The notes: generated by a model from the letters alone, not told the origin. A DNA stretch of 22,804 bases from Candidatus Woesearchaeota archaeon (GCA_003694385.1 RFKA01000014.1:1-22804), one strand, 5' to 3'. Numbered from the stretch's first letter, positions 7,901-15,640 are shown. Translations and numbers: made by a program.

Positions 7901-8093
7901 TTGAGGGGTAGGCCCGGAAGGTGAACGCCAGTGCGAGCGGGATGAGTAAGAGGAGGATGAGAATTGAGATATTCAGTGCCCGTTGGTGTCTCGCAAGCCA
8001 TCGCTCGACTTCGGGGAGCCGCTCTCTCTGCTTGCGCTTCTTCTCTTGCGAGCGCGGTTCCTGCTTCCGTTCCTTCTTACGGCGACGACCCAA
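4929..8093 (-). CDS. aglB: Oligosaccharyltransferase, STT3/AglB family
   Basis: A 1054-residue enzyme that transfers lipid-linked glycan to asparagine on the outer membrane face. A very basic cytoplasmic tail (1-40) precedes the first membrane helix (about 42-58). A polar, helical extracellular insert (about 60-147) leads to the first metal-ligand loop, 'AIDPYQFLRY' (D150). 'GFSDTD' (D269/D271) is the second acidic motif, and 'TVAE' (415-418) matches the SVSE/TIXE loop. About a dozen further helices reach residue 640. The C-terminal globular domain carries the acceptor-binding WWDFG at 704-708, a Phe variant of WWDYG, followed by 'DDEREALGILRMLDCG', a plausible DK/MI-type helix. The start is TTG: no in-frame ATG or GTG lies between it and the promoter, and GGGGG lies 8 bases upstream. 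Family assignment is firm; the start codon is moderately sure. Confidence 0.95.
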   Translation of the reverse strand: MGRRRKKERKQEPRSQEKKRKQRERLPEVERWLARHQRALNISILILLLLIPLALAFTFRAYPSTLPITRQWAENSVEQQIKQNLQRDVERQFPNLQDRDKKREVEQLYEAFIANENNRRQIASNVDKLEREWRSRLQDDTGQTYLLAIDPYQFLRYMENIVEHGHPGEVLRDGEPYDTKMLAPLGKPAAWYFHTWFMAKIHALRLFFNKDATPMSTFFWLPVIFSLLAVIPAFFIGLKKGGSLGAFVAAMLVAVHAGFIGRTSAGFSDTDSFIVLFPLLTAWFFLEAFETPVYNWKRRGIFLLLAGATFGLFSFTWGNWWFFFDLYLIMLFAYIGYAFVRSLVKQQSVARFFMTDEFRWWLVMLIGFIILTGVFVIPVKGFSAFAHAPLYPLGTTENIKAAVNKATVWPNVLTTVAELNEPSISQIVKSIGGRFLFFLALMGMLFSLVSQKRLNKYDWGLLSLGFLVFNYLVSSFGARFSIMKFLFVMALPVGIGMLLLLRDERDIDVRYALFLIVWISASVFTMTKGVRFVLLLLPPFAIAAGIGAGTVFRLVQEWVFSKDEWLQSLLIPVLALLALLFFFATKFGFVSALLFILGISLGLWALWRYVFSDKEFRRYAVLPLLFLLLSLPLVMSFSPIIPAPKDDSRFYASLFAFQQAGHKAPVEQGREMGLNEVPSMTDAWWKSLRKIRDSSQPDAIINSWWDFGHWFKYVADRAVTFDGASQNTPMAHWIGRVLLTDDEREALGILRMLDCGSRLGVDTLSGFLDDDLYRAVMLTKEIILLDPAAARQRLLDEGLTESEADTVLPLTHCTPPEDYFITSGDMVGKATVWGHFGGWDFRKADAYSRFRSLPSEQAIPAMTQRYGITEETAREWYRTMTTQSQKAINTWVSPWPGYPSNWRSCQREGDILSCRLNIRMSSQGARTTVMQGLVANLSAPNESFLVAGVFENNQLVGQAELSPAAFYFIGENASTRVDPTRPDTIPSSFVVDVPNNRVLITDQANAMSMFTRLFFMGGWGTTAFELFSDERTFTGIRILVWKVDWSKLGELGLA

Positions 8094-8132
8094 TACAGTA
8101 ACCCCCTTTGAGTGCTCGCCAACAAGGGTTTG

Positions 8133-8145
8133 TTTATATAATTAT
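8133..8145. promoter_or_regulatory. Shared TATA region between aglB and the GT4 fusion gene
   Basis: TTTATATAATTAT is AT-only and nearly symmetric, and offers a TATA core on both strands (minus: TTATATAAA, centre about 8137). For aglB this predicts transcription from about 8111, giving an 18-base leader that contains GGGGG. For the plus-strand gene it predicts a start near 8163 and a leader of about 22 bases. It is the only good box in the 93-base divergent gap. Confidence 0.5.
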
Positions 8146-8186
8146 CGCCGAAAAATGATTAAAGAGCGCGATGATTCGTTGCTCAG

Positions 8187-10361
8187 ATGCAACGACCAAC
8201 GCGTGTGTGCTACGCGAACCCGACGATGCTTCTCCGACGGCCTATCAGCGAACTCCTGGACTTGCAGGCGGGCTCGCGAGGTGTCGGCTTGCTCACCCCC
8301 ACGAGAAAAGGGCGTCTTGATGACTCGCTTCACCATAGCAAACTACCAAAGCAAGTGAAGCTCCACCCGTATACAGCGTCCCAACTCCCCGGGAGCCCGT
8401 TCGAGTGGCCAATACCGGGGATAAGCTTTGTGCGAGTGGCGTGGAGTGTCCTCCACGAATATGACGTCGTGCATATCTGGGCGCACTTCTACCTGAGCAC
8501 GCTCATCCTCATGCTCCTCAGCATCTTCACGAGGACGCGCATCATCCTCACAATGGATACGGTGCCGGGGTACTCGTTCAGTCTCGGGCCAGCAATGGAC
8601 TTGCTCTTTAAGGTCTATACGTGGACGGTTGGGCGCATCATCTACGGCGTGCCCGAAACGATCACGCTCTATGGCGAGGCACTCCTCCCTCACGCGCTCC
8701 GCAGTGGTATCGGGCGAGAGAAGCTCCGCGTCATCAAGACAGGCATCAAACCTCGCAAAGCGCGTGGAAAGCCACCCGGAGACATTGTACGAGACAAGCC
8801 CATCGTCCTCTTCGCCGGGCTCCTCAATAAGCGTAAAGGAGTTGACATGGTGCTCGCAGTCGCGAAGCGCCTCCCCACAGCACGGTTTCTCATCGCGGGT
8901 GATGGCCCCGACCGCGAACGACTTGAACGGCGAGCGCCGGCGAACGTGGTCTTTCTCGGTTGGCGACAAGACATCCCCGAACTCCTCGCAGTCAGCGATG
9001 CCTTCCTCTTTCCGAGCAGGGCCGAGGGACTCCCCGGGGCCGTCATGGAAGCGATGGCTGCCGGCGTTCCCGTCATTACGACGGCGATACCCTGTACAAC
9101 GGATCTTATCGTGCATGGCGTGCACGGGCTGCTCGCAAACCCCGACGACGTTGCTTCGCTGACGCAGCACCTGAAACGTGTCCTCACTGATAGGACACTC
9201 GCACGACGCCTCGCCAAGAACGCGCGTGCACGCATGGAAACAGAGTTTTCATGGGCGCGCGTTCTCCCGCGCTACACAGCCCTCTACGATGCCCGCCCAG
9301 TACTCCATGTCATTACGGGCTTAGGTGTTGGGGGGGCTGAGCACATGCTTCTCAAGACAATCCCTCACCTGCCAGGAACACACATTGTATGCAGCCTTAC
9401 TGACGACAACGCCCTGGGGAGAAAATTGGAGGAGAAGGGTGTCGAAACCTACTACCTCCACCTCACCACGTGGAACTTCCTCCTCGTGCTTTGGAGGCTT
9501 CGGCGGCTCATCAAGAGCGTGCGGCCACGCCTCATCAATAGCTACCTCTTACACGCGAACATTATCGCGCGTATCGTCGGCCGCCTCACCGGCGTGAAGA
9601 CCATTATCTGCTCAGTGCGAAACATCCACCGCGACCGGCCCGTTTGGAACGCGCTCGACCGCGCCACGAGCTGGATGGTGACTCGGTACACGCCAAATTC
9701 CCGCGCCGTCGCGGCATGGCTCACTAACGAAGTTGGCATCCCGGAGGAGAAAATAACCGTCATCCCTAACTGCGTCGATGCCACTCTTAAGGAACGCGTC
9801 GCGAAAACCAACCGCCACGCGAAACGACGCGAGCTCGGCCTCCAACGCGAGCGCGTCGCACTCTACGTCGCCAGCTTCAAGAAACAAAAGAACCACGAGA
9901 CGCTCCTCGCGGCCTTCAGTAAACTCCCCAATGAGTGGGTGCTCTTGCTCGCCGGCGACGGCCCCCGCAAAAAAGAAATGGAGTGGCTCGCCCGCCGACT
10001 CAGAATCGCAAAGCGCGTGCGTTTCCTCGGCAACAGGGCAGACATCCCCGAACTCCTCGCAGTCAGCGACGTGTTCGTCTTCCCCTCGCGCCACGAGGGC
10101 ATGCCGAACGCGCTCCTCGAAGCCATGGCCGCCGGCGTCCCCGTCGTGTGCTCCGACATCCCTGAGAACAAGGAAGTCGCCGGGGAAGAAGCGCTCTACG
10201 TGAACGCAGATGATGCTCAAGGCCTCGCCAACGCAATACTCAAAGCAAAAAAACGGACACGGCTCCCGGAAAGATTCTCCCGCGCAGCTTGTATCAGGCG
10301 TCTCTCAGCGCTCTACCCAGGGAGGGAAAAGCCTTCGGCAAGTAGGGCGCGCTTCTCTTAA
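8187..10361 (+). CDS. Fused tandem GT4 glycosyltransferases (two complete GT-B enzymes)
   Basis: A 724-residue protein, twice the normal GT4 length. The first enzyme spans about 1-368: an N-terminal acceptor domain ('NPTMLLRRPISEL'), then the donor domain with 'VLFAGLLNKRKG', 'IAGDGPDRERLE', 'FLGWR' and the E-x7-E motif E280/E288. A new N-terminal domain starts at about 371 with 'VLHVITGLGVGGAEHML', a classic GT4 opening. The second donor domain has 'VASFKKQKNHETLL', 'LAGDGPRKKEMEW', 'FLGNRADIPELL' and E637/E645. Each half should transfer one sugar from an NDP donor to a lipid-linked acceptor on the cytoplasmic face. No membrane helix is obvious. The halves share a 30-base identical DNA stretch. 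The stop overlaps the convergent asnB stop within TTAA (10358-10361). The start at 8187 is the first possible one, since an in-frame stop lies at 8172. Confidence 0.9.
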   Translation: MQRPTRVCYANPTMLLRRPISELLDLQAGSRGVGLLTPTRKGRLDDSLHHSKLPKQVKLHPYTASQLPGSPFEWPIPGISFVRVAWSVLHEYDVVHIWAHFYLSTLILMLLSIFTRTRIILTMDTVPGYSFSLGPAMDLLFKVYTWTVGRIIYGVPETITLYGEALLPHALRSGIGREKLRVIKTGIKPRKARGKPPGDIVRDKPIVLFAGLLNKRKGVDMVLAVAKRLPTARFLIAGDGPDRERLERRAPANVVFLGWRQDIPELLAVSDAFLFPSRAEGLPGAVMEAMAAGVPVITTAIPCTTDLIVHGVHGLLANPDDVASLTQHLKRVLTDRTLARRLAKNARARMETEFSWARVLPRYTALYDARPVLHVITGLGVGGAEHMLLKTIPHLPGTHIVCSLTDDNALGRKLEEKGVETYYLHLTTWNFLLVLWRLRRLIKSVRPRLINSYLLHANIIARIVGRLTGVKTIICSVRNIHRDRPVWNALDRATSWMVTRYTPNSRAVAAWLTNEVGIPEEKITVIPNCVDATLKERVAKTNRHAKRRELGLQRERVALYVASFKKQKNHETLLAAFSKLPNEWVLLLAGDGPRKKEMEWLARRLRIAKRVRFLGNRADIPELLAVSDVFVFPSRHEGMPNALLEAMAAGVPVVCSDIPENKEVAGEEALYVNADDAQGLANAILKAKKRTRLPERFSRAACIRRLSALYPGREKPSASRARFS
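8969..8998 (+). repeat. Copy 1 of a 30-bp exact repeat inside the GT4 fusion
   Basis: This encodes the end of 'DIPELLAVSD' in the first GT4 half and is identical base for base to 10040-10069 in the second half. Flanking codons for the same conserved motif differ between the halves. Confidence 0.85.
10040..10069 (+). repeat. Copy 2 of the 30-bp exact repeat inside the GT4 fusion
   Basis: Identical to 8969-8998. It encodes 'DIPELLAVSD' of the second GT4 half, just before the E-x7-E catalytic motif. Confidence 0.85.
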
Positions 10362-12211
10362 TCTCTGCTCCATGTGCGGAGCCAGAACTCAAGAGAGAGG
10401 AGTGACCAGATGAGGAGGCGGTGGTCCTTGGTTCCTGACAGGTGCTCGCTAAGCTTCTCTTCTATGTAGGGCTTTCTCAGGAGGTTGCTTCCCACGAGTT
10501 CGCCTGCGAGCAGGTGACGCTCGACAAAAGGGCGGCTTGCATGACGAAACCACTCACCTACGGGCGCCGAGAACCCCTGTTTCTTGCGTTGCGCCACTTC
10601 TTTGGGAACGAAGCAGCTCAGGGCATCACGAAGAGCGCGTTTCCCCTGTGTCGCTTCGAAGTGCTGTTCTCGCAAGGTAGAGAGCTTGTCAGCGGAGAGC
10701 TGCAGCTCATCCGAAAAGAGCGAGGAAATGGGCAGTGTCATTGCAAAGTCGACAAGGTCATTATCGAGGAAAGGAAAGCGTGTCTCGAGCGAATAAGCCA
10801 TGCCAAGATGGTCCTCGATGAGGAGGAGTCCTTGGAGAAAGGTTGTGAACTCGAAAGCGAGTGCGTTCTTGATACACTCCTGCGGTGATTGAGGGTTTAT
10901 GTGTTTCTCCAAGAGGAGTTCCTCGAAGATTTTCCGTGGCATGCTCTGATCAACGCCTGCGAGGGCGGCACCATAGGCCAAAGGTTTCTCCTCATCGGGT
11001 ATGAGACGTTGCCAGAACGTATAGTACTGTTGCGCGTAATCCTCAAGTGTTGAATGACCTAGCGCGTGGAGGTACCGCCAAGGGTACCCACCAAAGAGTT
11101 CATCTCCACCCGTGCCTGCAAGCACGACCTTGTTGCTCTCTGCCACACACCGCGCAATCGCCATATTAGGAAATGACATGCCAAGCCGGGGTGTCTCAAG
11201 ATGGAAAATAAGCTTCGCAAACAATTGCTCCATGTCCCGTGGTCCAACCTCAATAGCTGCTTGGTTTGTGCCAAGATGTCGGGCTAGAGTCAGGGCTAAG
11301 GCTCGTTCGTCAAAAGTTGCTTCATAGCCTTGCACTCCTTCCATGGCAAAACCGCAGGTGAAAGTGTTGAGCGAGGGTGTGTGTTGCGCGGCGACGGCTA
11401 CTATGCTTGAGGAATCAATGCCGCTACTCAGGTATGCTGAGACGGGTACATCACTCACGAGTTGGCGCTTGACAGCGGTTGCGAAACGGGTTCGTAGCTC
11501 ATTGACGATATCCTCGTGGGTTCCTGCAGTGGCGGGGTCGAGGAAGCGCTGTTTCCAATAGCAGTGCTCCCGCAAGCCCGTGCCATCAAACGTTAGGATG
11601 GTTGCTGGTTTCAATAACGTAATGCCAGAGAAGAAGGTGTCATTTGACAGGACATTCTGGAAGGTAAGGTATTGATTGAGCGCATCGAGATTAAGGCGGG
11701 GTTTGCACGCTGGATGCGCAAAGAGCGCTTTCGCCTCTGAAGCGAAAAAAAGTTCCGAACCGATAACTGTATAGTAGAGAGGCTTAACACCAAAGCGGTC
11801 GCGAACAAGATGTGCCGTGCGCGAGCGAGCATCCCAGAGAGCGAACGCGAACATCCCGTTAAAGCGTTCAACAGCTCCTATCCCCCATGCAAGGTACGCT
11901 TTGAGGACGACTTCTGAGTCTGTCTTAGTCGAGAAATGGTACCCCTCGCGCACGAGCTCTCTGCGGAGCTCCTTGTAATTATAGAGTTCTCCATTATAGA
12001 CGAGCGCCACGTCACCGTCGCAGGCGAGTAATGGCTGTCTGCCAGCCGAGCTGAGGTCGATAATGCTCAGCCTTCTGTGCCCAAGGGAGACGCCATTGGA
12101 GCGGTAGAATCCCTCATCATCAGGTCCCCGATGCTGAAGCGCTCGCACCATGCGCTGTAAGATGCGTTCACTTGGCTGGTGAGGACCAATTACTCCTACG
12201 ATTCCGCACAT
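10358..12211 (-). CDS. asnB: Asparagine synthase (glutamine-hydrolysing) type amidotransferase
   Basis: A 617-residue two-domain class II amidotransferase. The N-terminal Ntn glutaminase starts MCGIVG with catalytic Cys2 exposed after Met removal, and has 'HRGPDDEG' (28-35), 'HRRLSIIDL' and 'YNGELYNY'. The C-terminal ATP-pyrophosphatase domain has 'SSGIDSS' (262-268). It would activate a carboxylate with ATP and add ammonia from glutamine. Free aspartate is the default substrate. However, it is the last gene of a sugar-modification operon, and AsnB homologues in O-antigen clusters (for example WbqG) amidate uronic acids, so a sugar carboxylate is a fair alternative. It overlaps the upstream gene by 16 bases and has a strong GAGGAGG 6 bases before its ATG. 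The 3' end converges on the GT4 fusion, sharing TTAA. Confidence 0.92.
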   Translation of the reverse strand: MCGIVGVIGPHQPSERILQRMVRALQHRGPDDEGFYRSNGVSLGHRRLSIIDLSSAGRQPLLACDGDVALVYNGELYNYKELRRELVREGYHFSTKTDSEVVLKAYLAWGIGAVERFNGMFAFALWDARSRTAHLVRDRFGVKPLYYTVIGSELFFASEAKALFAHPACKPRLNLDALNQYLTFQNVLSNDTFFSGITLLKPATILTFDGTGLREHCYWKQRFLDPATAGTHEDIVNELRTRFATAVKRQLVSDVPVSAYLSSGIDSSSIVAVAAQHTPSLNTFTCGFAMEGVQGYEATFDERALALTLARHLGTNQAAIEVGPRDMEQLFAKLIFHLETPRLGMSFPNMAIARCVAESNKVVLAGTGGDELFGGYPWRYLHALGHSTLEDYAQQYYTFWQRLIPDEEKPLAYGAALAGVDQSMPRKIFEELLLEKHINPQSPQECIKNALAFEFTTFLQGLLLIEDHLGMAYSLETRFPFLDNDLVDFAMTLPISSLFSDELQLSADKLSTLREQHFEATQGKRALRDALSCFVPKEVAQRKKQGFSAPVGEWFRHASRPFVERHLLAGELVGSNLLRKPYIEEKLSEHLSGTKDHRLLIWSLLSLEFWLRTWSRD

Positions 12212-13788
12212 GCGTTTCCTCCTCGGCGCGTCAAAGCGACTATGGTGTAGCGCTGAGTCTCGTACACTTTAGGCAGCCGGATAGCTTCCTCGATGAACGC
12301 CGACTTCCTCTTCGCGACGTAGTTTTTGTCGATGACGAGGTGAGTGATACCATACAGTTCCTGTAGTCTTTGCGGTGTTCCTGAAAACGTGTTGAGGGTT
12401 TCTAAGTCACATTCAAAATAGGAAAACGAGCGGTCTCCCTCACGGGTGATAAATCGATAGTAGAATGTTGGTCCCTGACGACCTCGTTTTCTCTGCTTGC
12501 GATGCATAGTGAGCGCGCTCAAGAGGTAGCTGAGCTTGATGGGGAGGGAAGCGACGCGTGCATGAGAGAGTGTTTTGAGTTTTTCAGCTACTTCGCGCAG
12601 TTCTTGCTCATCCTGGAGGGGTGTTGTAGAGAGAATGCGGCGATAATTAAGGAAAACGAGAAGGAGGAGGAGCACAGTGCAGTTCCAGAGGAGCAGGAAG
12701 CCCATTGCTTGTACTGAAAGGAGGGCGAGCTGGTTTTGGAGAAGGGTGAAGAGCGCAACGAAGAATGCTGCTGAGTACTCGAAGTAGCGCTCAGCTTCAC
12801 CGAAGATAAGGAGGCCGGGGAGCATCGTTGCCCCGAAGAGCACGAGAGAAGACGCTGTTACCGCCCAGAGAAAATGTGTGAGCGGGTCAGTAGAGAGGAG
12901 TGTTTGTACAGTATTATTTGTCAGGACGAACCAGAGGATAATAAAAACTAGTGGGGTTGAGTAGAGCCCGATGAGAAGGGGAGAATCATAGAAAAAGAGG
13001 TTGCCCGCGTCCCGCGGCCTCCGCACGAGATAGTAAGGTAAGAGAAAGAGAGAGAGCTTGCTCCTATTCGCTGCGGGCGATTTACTTCTGATATTACGCA
13101 TGTACCAGCGCTTGTGACGCCACCAGAACAACAAGGGATTGCGAATCTGCAGCGCTGGAAAGAGCAGGCCTGCGCTCACGACCACTGCCACGATGAGGAC
13201 TGGCCACCACGACGGTAAGAAGATACTGAGCAGCACGCCGAAGAAAAGCGTTGCTTGGTAAGCAAACAGTGAGGAGTACGCGGCGAGCCAGACACCGGCC
13301 GCCGCCAAAAGAAAGAAGGCGTGGTGTACCGCTGATCCCAGATACACTCCGAGCAGAAAACAAGACACGGGAATCGTGCCGAACGCGCGCGCCTTGATGG
13401 CTTTCATCCGAGGAGTTGTGGGAAGGAGCACGGGGAGCGTCAGGTAGTAAGCGAGGGCAAACAACGAGAGGAAAACACTCTCTGTTGCCCACCTGACAAA
13501 AAGGTAGAGTGCGAGGCCATGAAGTAAATCAGGGATGATATTCAGGAAACGCGCGGCCAAGATACTAAAGCGCTCAGGTATGCGCGAGAGGAGCCAATGG
13601 AAACCGATGGGGTAGTCATAGGTTCCCTCAATGAGCGAATCGGGGACTGCATAGCTTGGGCGCGAAAAACACGCCTCGCGCCTGATGAGCCAGAGTGACA
13701 CCCACTCATCTGAGGTCTCTCCGGCACTGTACAAGAGGCGCAAAAGGAAGCCACAAGCGCCTATGAGAATTGCAGCCAGGAGCTCCAC
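12196..13788 (-). CDS. Multi-spanning membrane protein, probable GT-C glycosyltransferase
   Basis: A 530-residue protein with about ten membrane helices. The first helix (residues 1-20) is followed by an outside loop with an acidic pair, 'ETSDEWVSLWLIRR' (D27, E28). A little later comes 'YDYPIGFHWLLSRIP'. An acidic residue after helix 1 and a Tyr-Pro segment before helix 2 are typical of the PMT/ArnT-like GT-C superfamily, which uses polyprenyl-phosphate sugars on the outer face. Residues about 400-530 form a soluble C-terminal part ending 'LPKVYETQRYTIVALTRR', like the tail domain of other archaeal GT-C proteins. The start is GTG at 13788, fixed by GGAGGTGA at 13793-13800 inside the preceding gene's last codons. 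It abuts that gene with no gap and overlaps asnB by 16 bases. The GT-C call is by pattern only. Confidence 0.6.
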   Translation of the reverse strand: MELLAAILIGACGFLLRLLYSAGETSDEWVSLWLIRREACFSRPSYAVPDSLIEGTYDYPIGFHWLLSRIPERFSILAARFLNIIPDLLHGLALYLFVRWATESVFLSLFALAYYLTLPVLLPTTPRMKAIKARAFGTIPVSCFLLGVYLGSAVHHAFFLLAAAGVWLAAYSSLFAYQATLFFGVLLSIFLPSWWPVLIVAVVVSAGLLFPALQIRNPLLFWWRHKRWYMRNIRSKSPAANRSKLSLFLLPYYLVRRPRDAGNLFFYDSPLLIGLYSTPLVFIILWFVLTNNTVQTLLSTDPLTHFLWAVTASSLVLFGATMLPGLLIFGEAERYFEYSAAFFVALFTLLQNQLALLSVQAMGFLLLWNCTVLLLLLVFLNYRRILSTTPLQDEQELREVAEKLKTLSHARVASLPIKLSYLLSALTMHRKQRKRGRQGPTFYYRFITREGDRSFSYFECDLETLNTFSGTPQRLQELYGITHLVIDKNYVAKRKSAFIEEAIRLPKVYETQRYTIVALTRRGGNACAES

Positions 13789-14856
13789 TCACTCACCTCC
13801 TAACACAAGCGCATCTTGAATACACCAGGAAGGGTCGGGGAGAAGCGTTGCGCGCGTTCGCTGCTCAGTATCAATGACATGCAGTCCCCGGTTAGCGTCC
13901 AGACAAAGATAGCGGTGAGAAGAAAGCGGCAACACTTGCTGCACCCATTCACGCTCTCCAAGCGCCGGGTCTTTCGGCAACCCTGTCAGAATAATCCGCT
14001 CTCGCTCAGCGAAACCATTCCCGAAAAGAATCGCTACTCCTCGTGTCGTATCCGTAACGAGCCAGCCCCCCTTGTGAGGGATGAGACCGTGCGCCATTGG
14101 GTGTAATGCGCAACGCAAGTGTTTGTCCCCTTCTGGAAGACGGAGTTCATAAATCTCTCCTTTGTGCGCCATTGCGACGAGGAGCGTGCCAGGCGTGTAA
14201 GGATTGTACCTTGCCGCATTTGGATGGGCGGTTCGTTTTGCGGTCACGATTCCTAGAGGGCCATAGTGAGCAGGGTCGACGTACAGTGCTTTGTGGCCTT
14301 CTCGTTCGTAATGTCTCGCTCTCTCAGGGGTGGATGCTAAATACACACCGTCGGCTGACGGGTTGAAACCATTATCCCACGCGAACCATTCCCATGTGCG
14401 CTTGCCGGTTTTGAGTGAGAGTTCAAGGATTGCATCGTAGCCTGAGGAGACAACCAACATTCGTTCACCATCGGGGTGAAGCGCAATCGTGTGAAGAAAG
14501 GCGAAGTGCGGGTCACGGTATTCTCTCTCGACAACACCCTTTGGGGAAAGTTGCACCACACGGTCAACGAGTGTCAGAAGAAAGCCGGTGTGGAACCGCA
14601 CGATATGCCGTGGCTCGGGGAATGTCTTCGTGTCGATGATGGTGAGTCCTCGTGGCCCAAGCGAGCATGATACAAGGAGGCCATCCTCAATAGGGCGCTG
14701 TTCTACGCGACCAAATGGTTGCTTATCAGCGTGCTTGAGCATGCGTGCCCGCCGCCGTTCTTGATCTTGACTCTTCACGACGAGCAGGCAAGAGAAGGTC
14801 TCGGCGAGTGGCGCCTCTTGGAATGTGTGAACATAATGCGTGAGTGATTGTGTCAT
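13789..14856 (-). CDS. Beta-propeller protein of unknown function in the sugar operon
   Basis: A 355-residue protein with no signal peptide or membrane helix, hence probably cytoplasmic. Repeating beta-strand units suggest a propeller: 'GLLVSCSLGPRGLTIIDTKT', 'LHTIALHPDGERMLVVSSGY', 'AHPNAARYNPYTPGTLLVAM', 'GLIPHKGGWLVTDTTRG' and 'WVQQVLPLSSHRYLCLDANR' each end with a small-ligand-type turn. Several blades carry a conserved-looking His before the strand (H122, H211, H253/H256, H261). The HPN...YNP phrase resembles quinoprotein-like and arylsulfotransferase-like propellers. I cannot assign a reaction. It may bind or modify a sugar intermediate, or scaffold the neighbouring enzymes. Its ATG overlaps the upstream stop as ATGA and lacks a Shine-Dalgarno sequence, so translation is probably coupled to the deacetylase before it. 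Confidence 0.7.
   Translation of the reverse strand: MTQSLTHYVHTFQEAPLAETFSCLLVVKSQDQERRRARMLKHADKQPFGRVEQRPIEDGLLVSCSLGPRGLTIIDTKTFPEPRHIVRFHTGFLLTLVDRVVQLSPKGVVEREYRDPHFAFLHTIALHPDGERMLVVSSGYDAILELSLKTGKRTWEWFAWDNGFNPSADGVYLASTPERARHYEREGHKALYVDPAHYGPLGIVTAKRTAHPNAARYNPYTPGTLLVAMAHKGEIYELRLPEGDKHLRCALHPMAHGLIPHKGGWLVTDTTRGVAILFGNGFAERERIILTGLPKDPALGEREWVQQVLPLSSHRYLCLDANRGLHVIDTEQRTRATLLPDPSWCIQDALVLGGE
13793..13800 (-). promoter_or_regulatory. Shine-Dalgarno deciding the GTG start of the GT-C-like gene
   Basis: The minus strand reads GGAGGTGA, also encoding the final Gly-Gly-Glu of the upstream protein. It lies 7 bases before GTG 13788 when measured from GGAGG. No ATG is available nearby. 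Confidence 0.75.
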
Positions 14857-15638
14857 TTTTTCATGCTAAAGGTGTCGCGAAGGAGTCGTCGCGGCGCGGC
14901 CGCGATACAGCCATGAGGATATGCTGCGCGGTAAGGATGGTTTGTGAGTATTTCCTCTCGTTCGAGCTCTGTTAGTATGTGCTGCATCGTTGTCAGGATG
15001 ACATCGGGCATCGTCTTCTCTTCCGCCAGCCACTGGAAGGGATGGAGTAAGAGCTGGATGCGAGCATGGCCTGCTCGAATGTGCGCAACGAGTTCTTCAA
15101 AGGTGTAACGGAGGTTTGAGTCACTAATATACTTTATTGCCTCAGTGAACTCTGGACCGTAAGCGTTCTTGAACCCTTCGATGCGAAGCTGTTTGAAGCG
15201 CTTGAAGACGCTGGGATGTGCACTGGGGCTATGAATGGAAATCACTGGGTCAATGGGTGTGTGCGGGAGGACTGCCTGGAGCCGCTTGACATCGTCGAGA
15301 ACGAGCTTGGTAACCGCCTCGTCATCGTCCGGGAGATCTGGGGGAACGGTGAAGTGGCAAGCTATACGTTGCCCGAGTGCTGCTATTTCCCGTATCGTGC
15401 GCAATACAGGATAAGAATGGAGGTTGTAAAGAGGACTGTGGAGTTGGAATTTGAAGGTCGCGGTCACGCCAAGTGCATGATTGATTTCAGCGAAGCGCTT
15501 CGCCCACTCTACTGAATAGTCAATATCGTGACGCAAGAGCAAGCTTTTCGGAGGAAGGTCATCCGTGAATGTGCGGAAGGTGTAGCCTTCGGTCTTGATG
15601 AGCGCGATGAGTTCTTTATAGCGTTGTTCGGTGTACAT
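14853..15638 (-). CDS. Polysaccharide-deacetylase-like (NodB-fold) protein
   Basis: A 261-residue cytoplasmic protein. Motif 1 is 'LLLRHDIDY' with the metal-binding HDID at 37-40, where the second Asp is the usual zinc ligand. 'LGVTATFKFQ' (57-65) is the strand and helix that normally follow in this superfamily. 'GQRIACHF' (89-96) supplies a His in the motif-2 position, though the normal H-x3-H spacing is not evident. 'ISIHSPS' (133-139) and 'LLLHPFQW' (197-203) are later His-containing strands. Such intracellular members occur in many glycan gene clusters, where they are presumed to deacetylate sugar intermediates. It follows the methyltransferase by 2 bases, has GGAG 8 bases upstream of its ATG, and overlaps the beta-propeller gene by 4 bases. 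Family is fairly sure; activity on a sugar is inferred. Confidence 0.75.
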   Translation of the reverse strand: MYTEQRYKELIALIKTEGYTFRTFTDDLPPKSLLLRHDIDYSVEWAKRFAEINHALGVTATFKFQLHSPLYNLHSYPVLRTIREIAALGQRIACHFTVPPDLPDDDEAVTKLVLDDVKRLQAVLPHTPIDPVISIHSPSAHPSVFKRFKQLRIEGFKNAYGPEFTEAIKYISDSNLRYTFEELVAHIRAGHARIQLLLHPFQWLAEEKTMPDVILTTMQHILTELEREEILTNHPYRAAYPHGCIAAAPRRLLRDTFSMKK

Positions 15639-15640
15639 CT

